Positions 9,102-18,534 of a stretch of 64,000 nt of DNA are shown one piece after another. This stretch comes from an uncultured Actinomycetes bacterium (lineage in GTDB: Bacteria > Actinomycetota > Acidimicrobiia > Acidimicrobiales > RAAP-2), in assembly GCA_903900235.1 (NCBI GenBank), contig CAIUMH010000093.1:62001-126000 (forward strand). Direction: 5' to 3'. Position 1 is the stretch's first letter. Each line of letters opens with the position of its first letter. The position numbers and the translations under genes were made by a program. The notes below the pieces were generated by a model. It saw only the letters and a program-made list of their open reading frames with translations, was not told the origin of the DNA and made no database searches.

Positions 9102-9992
9102 TCAGGACGTGGGGGAATCTGCCTCCACGGAGCGCTTCCGCACGATGACCAGTCCGACGGCGATCGAACCGCAGACAGCCCCAGCTCCCCAGACGTTCCA
9201 ATAGGTCTGGCCCCACGTGGATGAGGTGTAGGTGTGCGGGTCGACCGCATAGGGCAGACACGCCACGCCCATCAAGAATGACCCAACTATTGCAAAGCCA
9301 ACCGGTGTCAGACCAATACGGTTCCTCAGGTGAGCGATATGGGAAGCGATCCCGACGGCGACGAGGAGCATGCCAAGCACCTGCAACACCCAAGCTTCTC
9401 GGGTGGCCTCGGGCGAGCTGATCTGCTGGAAGGTGCCGAGGCCATTGAGGATGAGTCCCACCGACCCAGTGAGCAACGACAGGAACGAGGCGTGGACCGT
9501 GACGTCGTGAGGGTCTGTGTCGCCAACGTCGCCTATCTGGGCGAGGCCCCCTTCGATCTGTTTCCCCTTATGGAGAGCCACCGATGCCAACCCGAGGCCC
9601 AACACGACCATGCTGGATCCAAACACGCCGTAGTACCAGTTGAACCATGCCGCTTGAAGGAACGCAGTCGGGGCGAACACAAACGGAGCGACAGCCACCC
9701 CCTGTAGGAACGCACCGCCGATGATCAGGACCACCGCACTTCGACCGATCCGATAGGAGAGGTGGTCGATGTGAAGTGTCACGGCGATTGCTACCAGCAA
9801 CGGTCCGACGCATTGAAGAATCCACGACAATCGATGGGGGTAGGTGCTGGCGTTGGGGCCGGCCAGGATGTTTCCTAGCCCGTAGAAGAACATTCCGATG
9901 CAGGCCAACCCCAGCACACCAGAAGATATCTGGATCGCCGTGTGTCGCGATACTTCGCTAGGTAGAGCGGCCGGAGTCACACGTGACGTCAT
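9102..9992 (-). CDS. Polytopic membrane protein made of two similar four-helix halves
   Basis: 296 aa integral membrane protein, about eight hydrophobic segments. The two halves align by eye: LLVAIAVTLHIDHLSYRIG (first half) with LLVAVGIASHIAHLRNRIG (second half), and IIGGAFLQGVAVAPFVF with IVGSFLMGVACLPYAV. A His-rich H-I-x-H-L motif is conserved in both, which could bind a metal or haem, although this is inference. A charged cytosolic linker (KGKQIEGGLAQIGDVGD) joins the halves. I do not recognise the family. Good ATG start; an isolated gene. Confidence 0.8.
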   Translation of the reverse strand: MTSRVTPAALPSEVSRHTAIQISSGVLGLACIGMFFYGLGNILAGPNASTYPHRLSWILQCVGPLLVAIAVTLHIDHLSYRIGRSAVVLIIGGAFLQGVAVAPFVFAPTAFLQAAWFNWYYGVFGSSMVVLGLGLASVALHKGKQIEGGLAQIGDVGDTDPHDVTVHASFLSLLTGSVGLILNGLGTFQQISSPEATREAWVLQVLGMLLVAVGIASHIAHLRNRIGLTPVGFAIVGSFLMGVACLPYAVDPHTYTSSTWGQTYWNVWGAGAVCGSIAVGLVIVRKRSVEADSPTS

Positions 9993-10200
9993 GAGCCATC
10001 CCCTTGATCCATGTCAGACAACGTTGGGCCTACATCACGCTCGAGTTGACCAGAAACGTTCGTTCTCTCATCAGCGCAACACCGTCAGGCTACCTCGGCG
10101 CCCGATCTCGCGAGTTCGGAACACGGCAGGAACTGCCTCGATGTGAATTCGCTCGACGGCCAAGCGGAGGGTGGCGACACCCGCCAGACGTGGAAATTGA

Positions 10201-10455
10201 CTAGATGCTCATGAGCAGCTCGCGCAGCTCATCTTGACGGACCTCGAAGTCCTCGAGAGACATCCGTCCCTCCTGGAGGTCCTCGTGGATTTTCGCCAGC
10301 TCGAGAAGAACCTTGGACTCATCGACCTCGACGGCAGGCTTCTCTTCCGTCTCCTCGGTCCTACGAATCTCCTTGCGCTCAGCCTTTTCCTTGGCGCGGC
10401 CTCGCTTCTCCTGCTCACGCTGGATCTTGCCGAATGTGGACCGTGACTTGGCCAT
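10201..10455 (-). CDS. Small highly charged protein downstream of the RNA helicase
   Basis: 84 aa, with a Lys/Arg/Glu-rich N-terminal half (REQEKRGRAKEKAERKEIRR) and a C-terminal amphipathic helix (LLELAKIHEDLQEGRMSLED). No enzyme motif. It begins two bases after the helicase stop, so it is translated from the same transcript. The basic, flexible N-terminus and the link to a helicase/cold-shock fusion suggest an RNA- or ribosome-associated accessory protein, but nothing proves this. Confidence 0.75.
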   Translation of the reverse strand: MAKSRSTFGKIQREQEKRGRAKEKAERKEIRRTEETEEKPAVEVDESKVLLELAKIHEDLQEGRMSLEDFEVRQDELRELLMSI

Positions 10456-10457
10456 GC

Positions 10458-12113
10458 TCAGTTCCTTCCCTTCCGCTTGCCGGCGGCCGCCATGGGACGC
10501 CTGTCCCGACTGCCACCGCTCTTCGATCCGCTGACGATGCGCACATTGCGCGCCTCGTCGCCTCGCTTACCCTTGCCGATCTCGAATGCCACGATCTGAC
10601 CTTCTTCAAGGCGACCGTTGACCGATGCCGGTAGACCGCTGGCGTGGACGAACAGGTCGTCGTGGCCCTGACGAGCCACGAAGCCATAGCCCTTGTCGGC
10701 GTTGTAGAACTTCACGATACCAGTCGGACCTCGTGACCCCTGCGACGCCTCAGACCCTCGGTCATGGGACGAACGGTCCGACGAAGACTCCCAGCGGGGT
10801 CGCTCCGAGCGGCCCTCAGAGGCCGCTGCGCCCTTCTTGGGCCAGCGATCCTCGCGGCTCTGGCGGACGGGACGGTCCTCGCGGCCGCCACGACGGGGCT
10901 CTCGGTCCTCGCGAACCTGGTCGCGAGCGCCACGATCACGATCACGATCACGAGCCCGAGGATCACGCTTGGGCGGTGTTGGGATACGCGGTTCGACGCC
11001 GAGCTCAACCGGTGCGGTCAGCGAACGAGGGAGGCCGAGCCCCTTCTGAATGTTTGCGACGGCGCGCTTTTGGTCGCTGACGACCATCGAGATGACGATG
11101 CCATCTCGGCCGGCACGGCCCGTACGTCCTGAGCGGTGGGTGTAGTCGGTGGCATCGGCTGGGGGGTCGAAGTGAATGACACCGGGTAGCGCTTCGAGGT
11201 GAATACCTCGGGCCGCAACATCGGTGGCGACGAGGGCCTGTGCCTCACCGCGCTCGAAGGACTTCAGTGCCCGCTCACGCTGGGCCTGGGTGCGGTCGCC
11301 ATGGATGGCAACGGAGGAGATTCCCTCTGCCTCGAGCTGGCGTGCCACGCGATCGGCACCCCGGCGGGTCCGACAGAACACGATGGCCTGGCCGAGCTGA
11401 GTGATCACCGACGCACACTGCGTCATGCGCTGGTCACCGGTCACCGACCAGAAGTAGTGAGTGACGTCTCCGGAGGCTTCGTCGTCGCCAGCCACATCGA
11501 CACGGACGGGATCACGGAGGTATCTCGTGGCGAGTCCCTCGATCTCCTTGCCCATGGTGGCGCTGAACAGCAGAACCTGGCGGTCCGACTCGGTTTGGTC
11601 GAGAATACGTCGCACCACGGGCAAGAAGCCCATATCGGCCATGCGGTCGGCCTCGTCGATCACGACGAAACGCACCTCAGAGAGATCTACCATTCCCTGC
11701 TCGATCAGGTCCTCGAGCCGTCCCGGGCAGGCCACAAGGATGTCGACGCCCTTGTTGAGTGCCGCCTGGGCCGGCCCGTAGCGGGTTCCGCCGTAAATGG
11801 CGATGATCCGACGGGTACCCCCCTCCATGATCGAGCCAAGCTCATCTCGGACCTGTGCTGCAAGCTCTCGGGTGGGCTCCAAGATCAGACCACGGGGCCT
11901 TCGGGGTGAAGAGTCGCGGGTTGACTCGATGGCAGCCACGCCGAAGGCGAGGGTCTTGCCGGAACCGGTCGGCGCCTTGGCCACGATGTCGCGACCTTCC
12001 AGTGATGCCGGGATGGTGGCGGCCTGCACCGGGAAGGGGGCAGCGATGCCTCGAGACTCGAGGCGTGCGCAGATGCCCGCGTCAACGCCGAGGTCAGAGA
12101 ATGATGTGGTCAC
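10458..12113 (-). CDS. DEAD-box RNA helicase with C-terminal cold-shock domain
   Basis: 551 aa. Helicase core: Q-motif region FPVQAATIPASL, Walker A APTGSGKT, motif II IDEADRMAD, motif III FSATM, and the C-terminal domain with VATDVAARGIHLEALP and HRSGRTGRAG. After about residue 365 follows an Arg/Asp-rich unstructured linker (RDRDRDRGARDQ) and then a complete cold-shock domain with GIVKFYNADKGYGFV and DLFVHASGL. The domain order helicase-linker-CSD is unusual; together they should unwind and chaperone structured RNA. I use the GTG at 12113 because AGGAG lies 6 bases upstream and Q-motif homology begins there; an in-frame ATG further upstream has no such support. Confidence 0.93.
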   Translation of the reverse strand: MTTSFSDLGVDAGICARLESRGIAAPFPVQAATIPASLEGRDIVAKAPTGSGKTLAFGVAAIESTRDSSPRRPRGLILEPTRELAAQVRDELGSIMEGGTRRIIAIYGGTRYGPAQAALNKGVDILVACPGRLEDLIEQGMVDLSEVRFVVIDEADRMADMGFLPVVRRILDQTESDRQVLLFSATMGKEIEGLATRYLRDPVRVDVAGDDEASGDVTHYFWSVTGDQRMTQCASVITQLGQAIVFCRTRRGADRVARQLEAEGISSVAIHGDRTQAQRERALKSFERGEAQALVATDVAARGIHLEALPGVIHFDPPADATDYTHRSGRTGRAGRDGIVISMVVSDQKRAVANIQKGLGLPRSLTAPVELGVEPRIPTPPKRDPRARDRDRDRGARDQVREDREPRRGGREDRPVRQSREDRWPKKGAAASEGRSERPRWESSSDRSSHDRGSEASQGSRGPTGIVKFYNADKGYGFVARQGHDDLFVHASGLPASVNGRLEEGQIVAFEIGKGKRGDEARNVRIVSGSKSGGSRDRRPMAAAGKRKGRN

Positions 12114-12759
12114 TTGTACTCCTATTGCATGCACGGGCCAACCTCGTGCATGGAGCAGAAGTGAGCCCCGTCGCAAACACGCGACGATTCCACTGAGACT
12201 TTCGGTGGAGCACACAGGTTACCACTCACTTCTCGACGGCGTGGCGATACCAGCTCAATCTGTTCGACGTTGGGCTGAGCCACACTTTCAAAGGACCGCT
12301 GAGAGCATGATCCTTCGAGACGCCGAGACCTTCGTCTCGCGCCTTGCACCATTGCGCTGCGGGCTCGAACCTTCGATGTGCGGTCAAGACCATCGCCCAA
12401 GCAGCGCGCATCTTCGCGGCACATCGCCCCAGTCGATCAACCTTTCACCAGTGCGTGCACCGACTAGTTGATTCGAATCCCTCAAGAGCTTCCAAGGTTG
12501 AAGGGCGCGAACCGCCACGGCCGGTTCCATTCTCGCTCCCCACCTGGGTCGCCCAAGCAACCCACGAAGCGATGTGGCATGTACCGCTTCCCAATCGGCA
12601 ACTCTTCGCGGTGACTCCAGAAGTCTTCGATATCCCAGAGCTGTTCGATCCGCCGCGATTGCTGCTTGGCGAACAGCCGTTGAAGCCGACCGGCAGCCGG
12701 AACCCGGATGGAGGTAGCATTGGGTGAGCATTCGTAAGTGCGCACCGCCGGGGGGTACC
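12114..12759. other. 646-bp divergent intergenic region
   Basis: Lies between the helicase and the pentapeptide-repeat gene. No frame shows a credible gene. It should contain both divergent promoters. Base composition is lower in GC than the neighbouring genes. A long 5' leader for the helicase, as is seen for many cold-shock transcripts, is possible but I see no conserved element. Confidence 0.4.
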
Positions 12760-14424
12760 ATGAAGAAACTCATCGTTAGTGCCATCGTGGCTGCAGGGAG
12801 CATCATCTCCTTTGCTCCGTCCGCCGGAGCGAAGCCGAACTGTGCGTCCAAGGTGCCCAACTCAAATCTCGTCGGGTGTCAGATCGTCTACGTCGATCTC
12901 CATGGTCTCGACCTGCACGGCAGTAACCTCAATGGCGGCCGGGTCAGCTCGTCGAATCTCACCGACACCAACCTGTCTGGGGCCTCCATGGTCGGAACCA
13001 ACTTCGCCGGAGGTATTTGGGAAGGGGACATCATGACCTCCGTGGCGACCCTCACCCGAACGAACTTCAACGGAGCCAACCTCTCCAAGGCCGACCTCAC
13101 CGGCGCAACCCTGTCGAGCGCAAAGCTCAACCTCGCCAACCTGTCCGGGGCCGATCTGACGAATTCCAGCCTCTCCAACGGAGACTTCACCGGAACAAAC
13201 CTGACCAAGGCCACACTCACCGGAGCGAACCTCTCGGGGGCCAAACTCGCCGGGGCCACACTGACCAACGTGATCTCCGGCTTCCTCACCGGCACTCCCG
13301 CCAGCCTCCCGACTGGATGGACCATTGTGGGTGGCTACCTCAGGGGGCCAGGGTCGACCTACAAGGGTCTCGACTTCACCGGAGCGGATCTGCGCAACCA
13401 GAACTTCGTCGGCGCCAACTTGATTAACGCCAATTTCACCAACGCCGATCTTGGTGGGGCCAATCTGACGGGAGCCAAGCTCACTGGGGCAACGCTCTCG
13501 GGCACCAAGTTCTCCGAGACCACACTGCTTGAGGGTGTGAGTTCCGGCGGCATCACCGGAACCCCGGTGTCGCTCCCATCGACCTATCCGGGATCGTGCT
13601 GGGGTGGCCTCCCCCACACCCAGGCAAATTGCCGCCTTGACCAGCGCCGTTACTGGACGCTCATCAACGGCTATCTCGTCGGACCCCAAGCCAACCTCAA
13701 GAATGCCAATCTCGCGGGTGCGGACTTGCGGACCGCCGACCTCAATGACATACCAAACCTGACGGGAGCCGACCTGGTCGGCGCCAATCTGTCGGGCAAC
13801 GACCTTCGGACGGCGAACTTCACCAAGGCGGACCTCGGCAGTGCCAATCTGTCGAGCACGTGGGTGACGGGGACAAACTTCTCAAAGGCCATCCTGACCT
13901 CGGCCAACCTCGCCAGCATCTCGGCCTGCAGCGTGTCTTGGGTTTCGTCACACTACGAAGGCAGCGGCTATGGGTTCTACACCCTCGTCTATGTGCAATC
14001 CATGGACAATGGCACCATGAAGTACTTCGATGGGAGCATCGACTGCATCCAGGGCTGGTCCACCTGCGGTTGGTCCCCAGCCGCTCCCATTCCCGGAACC
14101 CCCATCCCCACCCAATGGAGTTGTGGCGTCAACTTCACCGGGGCAAACCTCGACGGGGCAACCATCAGCGGCCTCGTGCTCGGCGCCAACCTGTCGAAGA
14201 CCACCCTCCGGGGGGCCACGGTCTCGGGGAACGTTTCTGGATCGAGTTTCTACCAAGCGAACCTCACCAACGCCCACTTCACCGCTCTGCTCTATTCAGG
14301 GACGATGTTCCAGAGCGTGGTCACTGGGATCAATTTCGGGTACGGAAGCAACCTTGTCTGCACCACCAAGTCCGATGGCAGCTATGCATACTCAGCAAAT
14401 CCGGGACCCTGCCCTGGGCCGTAG
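12760..14424 (+). CDS. Secreted pentapeptide-repeat protein
   Basis: 554 aa. MKKLIVSAIVAAGSIISFAPSAGA is a clear signal peptide, so I start at the ATG at 12760 preceded by a GGGGGG-type SD. The mature protein is mostly A(D/N)LXX pentapeptide repeats that build a right-handed quadrilateral beta-helix (ANLSGADLTNSSLSNGD and similar), in three or four blocks. The blocks are separated by linkers with the pattern LPxxW...GYLxGPxxxL (LPTGWTIVGGYLRGPG; YWTLINGYLVGPQ). Two Cys-containing loops near residues 270-300 and 385-450 interrupt the helix. No anchor motif is present, so it is released. Function unknown; surface or adhesive roles are possible. Confidence 0.9.
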   Translation: MKKLIVSAIVAAGSIISFAPSAGAKPNCASKVPNSNLVGCQIVYVDLHGLDLHGSNLNGGRVSSSNLTDTNLSGASMVGTNFAGGIWEGDIMTSVATLTRTNFNGANLSKADLTGATLSSAKLNLANLSGADLTNSSLSNGDFTGTNLTKATLTGANLSGAKLAGATLTNVISGFLTGTPASLPTGWTIVGGYLRGPGSTYKGLDFTGADLRNQNFVGANLINANFTNADLGGANLTGAKLTGATLSGTKFSETTLLEGVSSGGITGTPVSLPSTYPGSCWGGLPHTQANCRLDQRRYWTLINGYLVGPQANLKNANLAGADLRTADLNDIPNLTGADLVGANLSGNDLRTANFTKADLGSANLSSTWVTGTNFSKAILTSANLASISACSVSWVSSHYEGSGYGFYTLVYVQSMDNGTMKYFDGSIDCIQGWSTCGWSPAAPIPGTPIPTQWSCGVNFTGANLDGATISGLVLGANLSKTTLRGATVSGNVSGSSFYQANLTNAHFTALLYSGTMFQSVVTGINFGYGSNLVCTTKSDGSYAYSANPGPCPGP

Positions 14425-14849
14425 CTCCTCGGCGCGGACCTAGGCCAGCAACAGACCGCCGAGGGCCAGCGACAATCCTGAGCACGGGCGCCTCCACCAG
14501 TCCTTTGGGGTTAGCTCCCTGGGTCCAGATCCTCACCCGATGCTCCCACTACTGATCGAGACGATCGGCGGGCTCGACGATCCCTGCGGAGACGATTGCA
14601 AGGTCGTCCGTCACCTGGGACCTATCTGAGTGGTCTCTTCGATGCGTGAGCGTCTCGCCATCGCCCTCGTTGAGTGCCCCTCCCTCAGCGAGGTGCTGAT
14701 CACCACGCCATGTGCGGCACCAACCCCGGCATCTTCGAATTCGACAGTGCCCGCGGCCCCTCTCGAAGAGTCCGGACACGTCATGGCATCGTCACGGCCA
14801 CGTCACCCAAACAGGGATGAATCGGCAACAGCGCACATCCCTGCTCGTC
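14425..14849. other. Gene-poor stretch after the pentapeptide gene
   Basis: No supported complete gene. A short minus-strand frame around 14620-14785 encodes a protein-like run (GTVEFEDAGVGAAHGVVIST) but has no recognised homology. It adjoins the decayed surface-protein remnant and may be part of the same decayed stretch. Confidence 0.3.
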
Positions 14850-15160
14850 CCGTGTGCGCCTTCGATTGATGACGAACGTCCTGCCGCCACCATGCTTCAG
14901 CAATGCGCCGAAGATCGCCATGCCGCCGATTTGAGTATCCGTGACGGCAAGGTGACCACTGCTGGGACTGCTGTGTTCGCTGCCGTCGTTGGGGTGGGTG
15001 CTCGCCGCGACGGTGGTCGCGGTGGTCGGATCAGGGGTGACATACGAGACCATGACGGTTCCCGTTCCACCGGGAGCCAACACCTTCGACGCGCACGACA
15101 CCAACTACCAGTCGACATACCTCTGGATTGGATGCTGCAGGCCACAACAACCGGTGCGTG
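14850..15160 (-). pseudogene. Decayed 3' end of a glycine-rich LAXTG surface protein
   Basis: A remnant paralogue of the intact gene at 27180-28457. The minus-strand frame reads VACS...stop...LAPGGTGTVMVSYVTPDPTTATT, which aligns with VACANYVSLLLGADGGSGTVVISYLTPEVTTTTT of the intact protein. It then continues LAVTDTQIGGMAIFGALLKHGGGRTFVINRRR against LAFTGAEVGGIALFGVVILFGGAAVIVMSRKR. Inactivating changes include an in-frame TAG before the conserved block, LAXTG changed to LAVTD, and loss of most of the transmembrane hydrophobicity. No signal peptide or glycine-rich body remains upstream. Confidence 0.75.
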
Positions 15161-15172
15161 ACGGACCGGGTT

Positions 15173-16873
15173 TCAGCCCGTTGGTTCCAGCATCGACTCC
15201 CCGAGCTTTCTCCGTTCGTCCTCGATCGCTCGCTCGTGCTCCTCGCGCTCCTTACGGGCGCGGGCCGGACTCCATCGACCCACCAAGAGGAAGATCGTCG
15301 GGAGGAAGAGGATCTGTCCTCCTGCGCATATCCACCACCAGCGCTGCCACTCCGCCGGAGCCGCCTTCTGCGCAGCGAGCACCTCACGCCCATGGGCCAG
15401 GAGAAATGCCTTGTCGGAGGCCGGAAGCGCCTTGAGGGCCAGCAGATTCTTCACTGCCACCGAGCTGGTTACCCCCTCTGCTTTCACAATCTCTCCAACT
15501 GCCCGAGCAAGAGCCCCGGGGACCGGTGGCGAGGTCTGGATCTCCTTGAGCGTTGTCGGATCGACCGCCTTTGCCGTCTTGAGTTCGGGGCCGTACTGGG
15601 CCTGAAGGACCTTGAGGTGGGGTCCGAAGTCGGCCACCGGTGACGTCGAGGGGACGATGCTCGGGAGGACGAGAAATGCCCCGGCCACGAAGATTCGCAG
15701 GAACCAACCCCAGATCGACATGCCGGTGGCCACCAGGGCAGGGTTCCTTGCCTCGACCGTCTCGGTGAACGACGCCATCCAGGGGGCATAGGCGAATGCC
15801 CTGGCGGCCGAGAGCACCGATACCACAACCACGATGCGGACATAGGAGGTGGTCGGATCTGTTGCCATGCTGGCGAAGAGCACGGACATGACAATGGCGA
15901 CCAGAGCGCCAACCACCATTAGAGGCTTTCGAACGCCGATCCGGTCCGAGATGATCCCGGCGACCACCACGGTCAGGGCATCGACGGCCCAGAACCAGTT
16001 CCCGATGCCATTGGCCCTGGCCTGGCTGTAGCCGAAGACGGTTGAGAAGTAGATCACGAACACGCCCACGGCGGAGAAGTAGAGGAGTAGAAAGGCGCTG
16101 ACCCCGATTGCCGGGATGATGATGTTGGGCTTGACCATCTGACGGAATGGCTTTTCAGTGGCGTGCTCGACGTCGATTCCACGGGCACGGGCCTCGAGAA
16201 TGACTCGTTCCTTGACCGAGTAAAGCAGCTGGTCTCGAAGACTCGGTGCGAGCTCGCGCAGGAAGAAAAATGCCAGGACGAACACCACTAGGCCCTCGAT
16301 GCCTGCGATGTGGAACTGGTCCTGCCAAGGATGGAGGAACCCCAGCGTTGACGAGGCCACCACGGACACAATCAGACTGGCGATGACTGGCCCCAAGGTC
16401 CAAAAACCCATGGCAGTCCCTCGCCGGGTCTGCGGAGAGAAGTCACGAACCAGAGCGGGGGTGGCAACGAGCACGACGCCCTCGAAGAATCCAAGGGCGA
16501 TCACAAAGCCGGCGTATTGAGCTTTGGACGTCGCGCTCGGTGTGCCAAATGCTGTGATGGCACTGGCGAACAGGAGGCCGCCTACGACGATGTTGGCCCG
16601 ACCGAAGCGATCACCGAGACCAGCAAGCAGCGAGGCAATGGCCCCAAAAGCGCTCGCCACCACCGTGATGGTGATGTAGGAGCGGAACGAGAAGCCGAAG
16701 TGAGCGAGGATGGATGGGGCAACCGCTCCCGCCACATACTGCTGGTAATACATCGTGATCGTGCACAGCACGATCAATGCCAGCAATCCCATCTGTCGGC
16801 GCTGGCTCGGGAAATGCGGCAACTGCCGATTCCAGAGGGATTGCGGGAACCTCGCCCCGATTTCAGTCATCAT
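15173..16873 (-). CDS. MFS transporter with large exported loop near the C-terminus
   Basis: 566 aa, 12 predicted membrane segments. The MFS signature between TM2 and TM3 is GLGDRFGRANIVVGG, and the second half has DRIGVRKPLMVVG. The segment VLVATPALVRDFSPQTRRGTAMGFWTLGP is shared almost exactly with the transporter at 56037-57896, so the two are paralogues. Between the last two helices lies an unusual loop of about 110 residues, helical and charged. The long hydrophilic C-terminal tail (KEREEHERAIEDERRKLG) is cytosolic. Substrate unknown. Isolated, with C39-like peptidase divergent upstream. Confidence 0.88.
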   Translation of the reverse strand: MMTEIGARFPQSLWNRQLPHFPSQRRQMGLLALIVLCTITMYYQQYVAGAVAPSILAHFGFSFRSYITITVVASAFGAIASLLAGLGDRFGRANIVVGGLLFASAITAFGTPSATSKAQYAGFVIALGFFEGVVLVATPALVRDFSPQTRRGTAMGFWTLGPVIASLIVSVVASSTLGFLHPWQDQFHIAGIEGLVVFVLAFFFLRELAPSLRDQLLYSVKERVILEARARGIDVEHATEKPFRQMVKPNIIIPAIGVSAFLLLYFSAVGVFVIYFSTVFGYSQARANGIGNWFWAVDALTVVVAGIISDRIGVRKPLMVVGALVAIVMSVLFASMATDPTTSYVRIVVVVSVLSAARAFAYAPWMASFTETVEARNPALVATGMSIWGWFLRIFVAGAFLVLPSIVPSTSPVADFGPHLKVLQAQYGPELKTAKAVDPTTLKEIQTSPPVPGALARAVGEIVKAEGVTSSVAVKNLLALKALPASDKAFLLAHGREVLAAQKAAPAEWQRWWWICAGGQILFLPTIFLLVGRWSPARARKEREEHERAIEDERRKLGESMLEPTG

Positions 16874-17186
16874 TCATCCCTTCGTGGCCACCAACGACCC
16901 TCTGTCCTGGCGCCTCAACCACGGATCCACGACCGGTTCGGCCGTACTTGTGAGTCCGTGCTGTGTGCGCAGCCTATGAGATGACACGCAGCATGCCAAT
17001 TGTTGGGTCCTCCGACGAGATCGGAGCCCAATTCAGATCCGCAATTCCACGACCTCCGCGCCGGGAAGCGAGATGCCAGCTCCACGCCACTCCCCCGCTC
17101 GAGATGTCACTATGGGATCAATGGAACAGCGAGACCCCGTTCGACGCTTCACTCCCTCATCGACGCGTCATCCTGCTGGGCGGACC

Positions 17187-18254
17187 ATGAGATTCGGCAT
17201 CAGCGCAACTGCCCTGCTGGTCGCAACCTCCCTGGTGGTGACAGTCGGCGGGGCAGCTCACCCAAGTGCGCGGAAGCGATCCTCCCCGACGGCGATCGCC
17301 AACAACCCGATCGCACCTCGACTGCAGTGGGATGCGAATTACGGCTACTGCGGAGAGACCTCGTTCATAGCTGCGGGACTTTTCTTTGGTGAGTATCTCT
17401 CCCAGTACGATGCGCGAGTACTCGCCAGCAATAATGCCAACCAGGCTCGCGAGAGTTCCCAGTTGCTCATCGGAGTCAACGACGTGCGAGCAGCGAGGAA
17501 GATGCACCTCGCCGCAGAACCATGGCAGCCAAGCACCCTCGCCTCGTCATCGTCGTTTCTCACCTGGATCAAGGCGCACGTGATCGAGGGCCAGCCCGTG
17601 ATCATCGGTGTCTACGCCAACAGCTCCCTCATCGATGGGAACACCTCGCCGACCGCCGGGAGCAACGAGTACGATCACATCGTCACGGTGACCGGCGTCT
17701 CGTCGCACCGTCCGCTGACCCTGCCTACCTCGGCTCGTCGAAATGACACGCTGACCTTCGACGATCACGGGTTGTGGGGCGGCGACGGAGCCACCCCGCA
17801 GTTCTCCTTCACCTACTCCTTCGGCAGTTTCCAGATGGATCGCCGACAGGCCAACGCCTCGAATGGCACCGTCTACGGCCTCTCCAACCAGACGGCTAAC
17901 TACGGCATCGCCATCACCGGCGTAGCTGATCCGGCTCACGAGACGCTCCCCGTCCATCTGACCACGGCCACCAATGCAGAGCGACCTGTCATGCGAGACG
18001 GCTCGACTGCTCGTCCTCGCTCCCGAGCCCTCACGATGACAGCAACCGTGTCGGGGCTCACTCCCGGCGAGAACTACACCCTGTATCGCTATGACGCTAT
18101 AACCAAGACACCTGAAATCGCCTTCAACGCCCATGCCGGCAATGCCGCCCAGTTGTGGACCTTCACGGCCACGACCACGACGTTCAGCGTGACACAGTCA
18201 TTCGCGTCCAGCGATCAGGTGATCTACCGGGCCGTTCCCACATCGGGAGCATGA
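17187..18254 (+). CDS. Secreted C39-like cysteine peptidase domain protein
   Basis: 355 aa. Starts MRFGISATALLVATSLVVTVGG, a signal peptide; the ATG at 17187 has a GGGCGGA SD. A papain-like core follows: Cys in NYGYCGETSF (about residue 53), His in EYDHIVTVTG, and a third polar residue in TFDDHGLWGG. This is the arrangement of peptidase C39-like domains. The C-terminal 100 residues (ALTMTATVSGLTPGENYTLYRYD...) look like a beta-sandwich. Without an ABC transporter nearby it is not a bacteriocin exporter; a secreted protease or transglutaminase-like enzyme is more likely. Substrate unknown. Confidence 0.8.
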   Translation: MRFGISATALLVATSLVVTVGGAAHPSARKRSSPTAIANNPIAPRLQWDANYGYCGETSFIAAGLFFGEYLSQYDARVLASNNANQARESSQLLIGVNDVRAARKMHLAAEPWQPSTLASSSSFLTWIKAHVIEGQPVIIGVYANSSLIDGNTSPTAGSNEYDHIVTVTGVSSHRPLTLPTSARRNDTLTFDDHGLWGGDGATPQFSFTYSFGSFQMDRRQANASNGTVYGLSNQTANYGIAITGVADPAHETLPVHLTTATNAERPVMRDGSTARPRSRALTMTATVSGLTPGENYTLYRYDAITKTPEIAFNAHAGNAAQLWTFTATTTTFSVTQSFASSDQVIYRAVPTSGA

Positions 18255-18500
18255 TCGTTTGCTGGGAGATCCGTGTCCCCGTCACTCCGCCGGTTGGCCA
18301 GCCGCCCAAGAGGAGCGCCGGGTCACATCGCTACGCTTCACGGCGGCCATGCTCCTGCATATCTCGTCGGCAGTGCCGCGAACACCAACAATCAGCCTCG
18401 GCAAGAATCCCTCCCGGATCGCGGTCGTCCCCGTCATCTTGGCGAGCACTCCGCCCGAACGCGCATCCACCGAGGTCTAGGGGCAGTGACAGGCGTCAGG
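18255..18500. other. Intergenic sequence, nothing recognised
   Basis: Part of a roughly 610-bp gap between the C39-like gene and tRNA-Val. Open frames here look like chance, with no start site or conserved motif. Confidence 0.3.
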
Positions 18501-18534
18501 CACCATGAGCACCATGAGCACCATGAGCACCATC
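18501..18534. repeat. Short tandem repeat, 9-bp unit
   Basis: The unit ACCATGAGC is repeated three times exactly and then starts a fourth copy (ACCATC). It lies in non-coding DNA and contains repeated ATG codons; slippage during replication is expected here. Confidence 0.85.

Noticed and set aside
10920-10960. Repeated CGATCA/CACGAT-like runs resembling a short DNA repeat
   Set aside because: They are the coding sequence of the Arg/Asp-rich linker in the RNA helicase.
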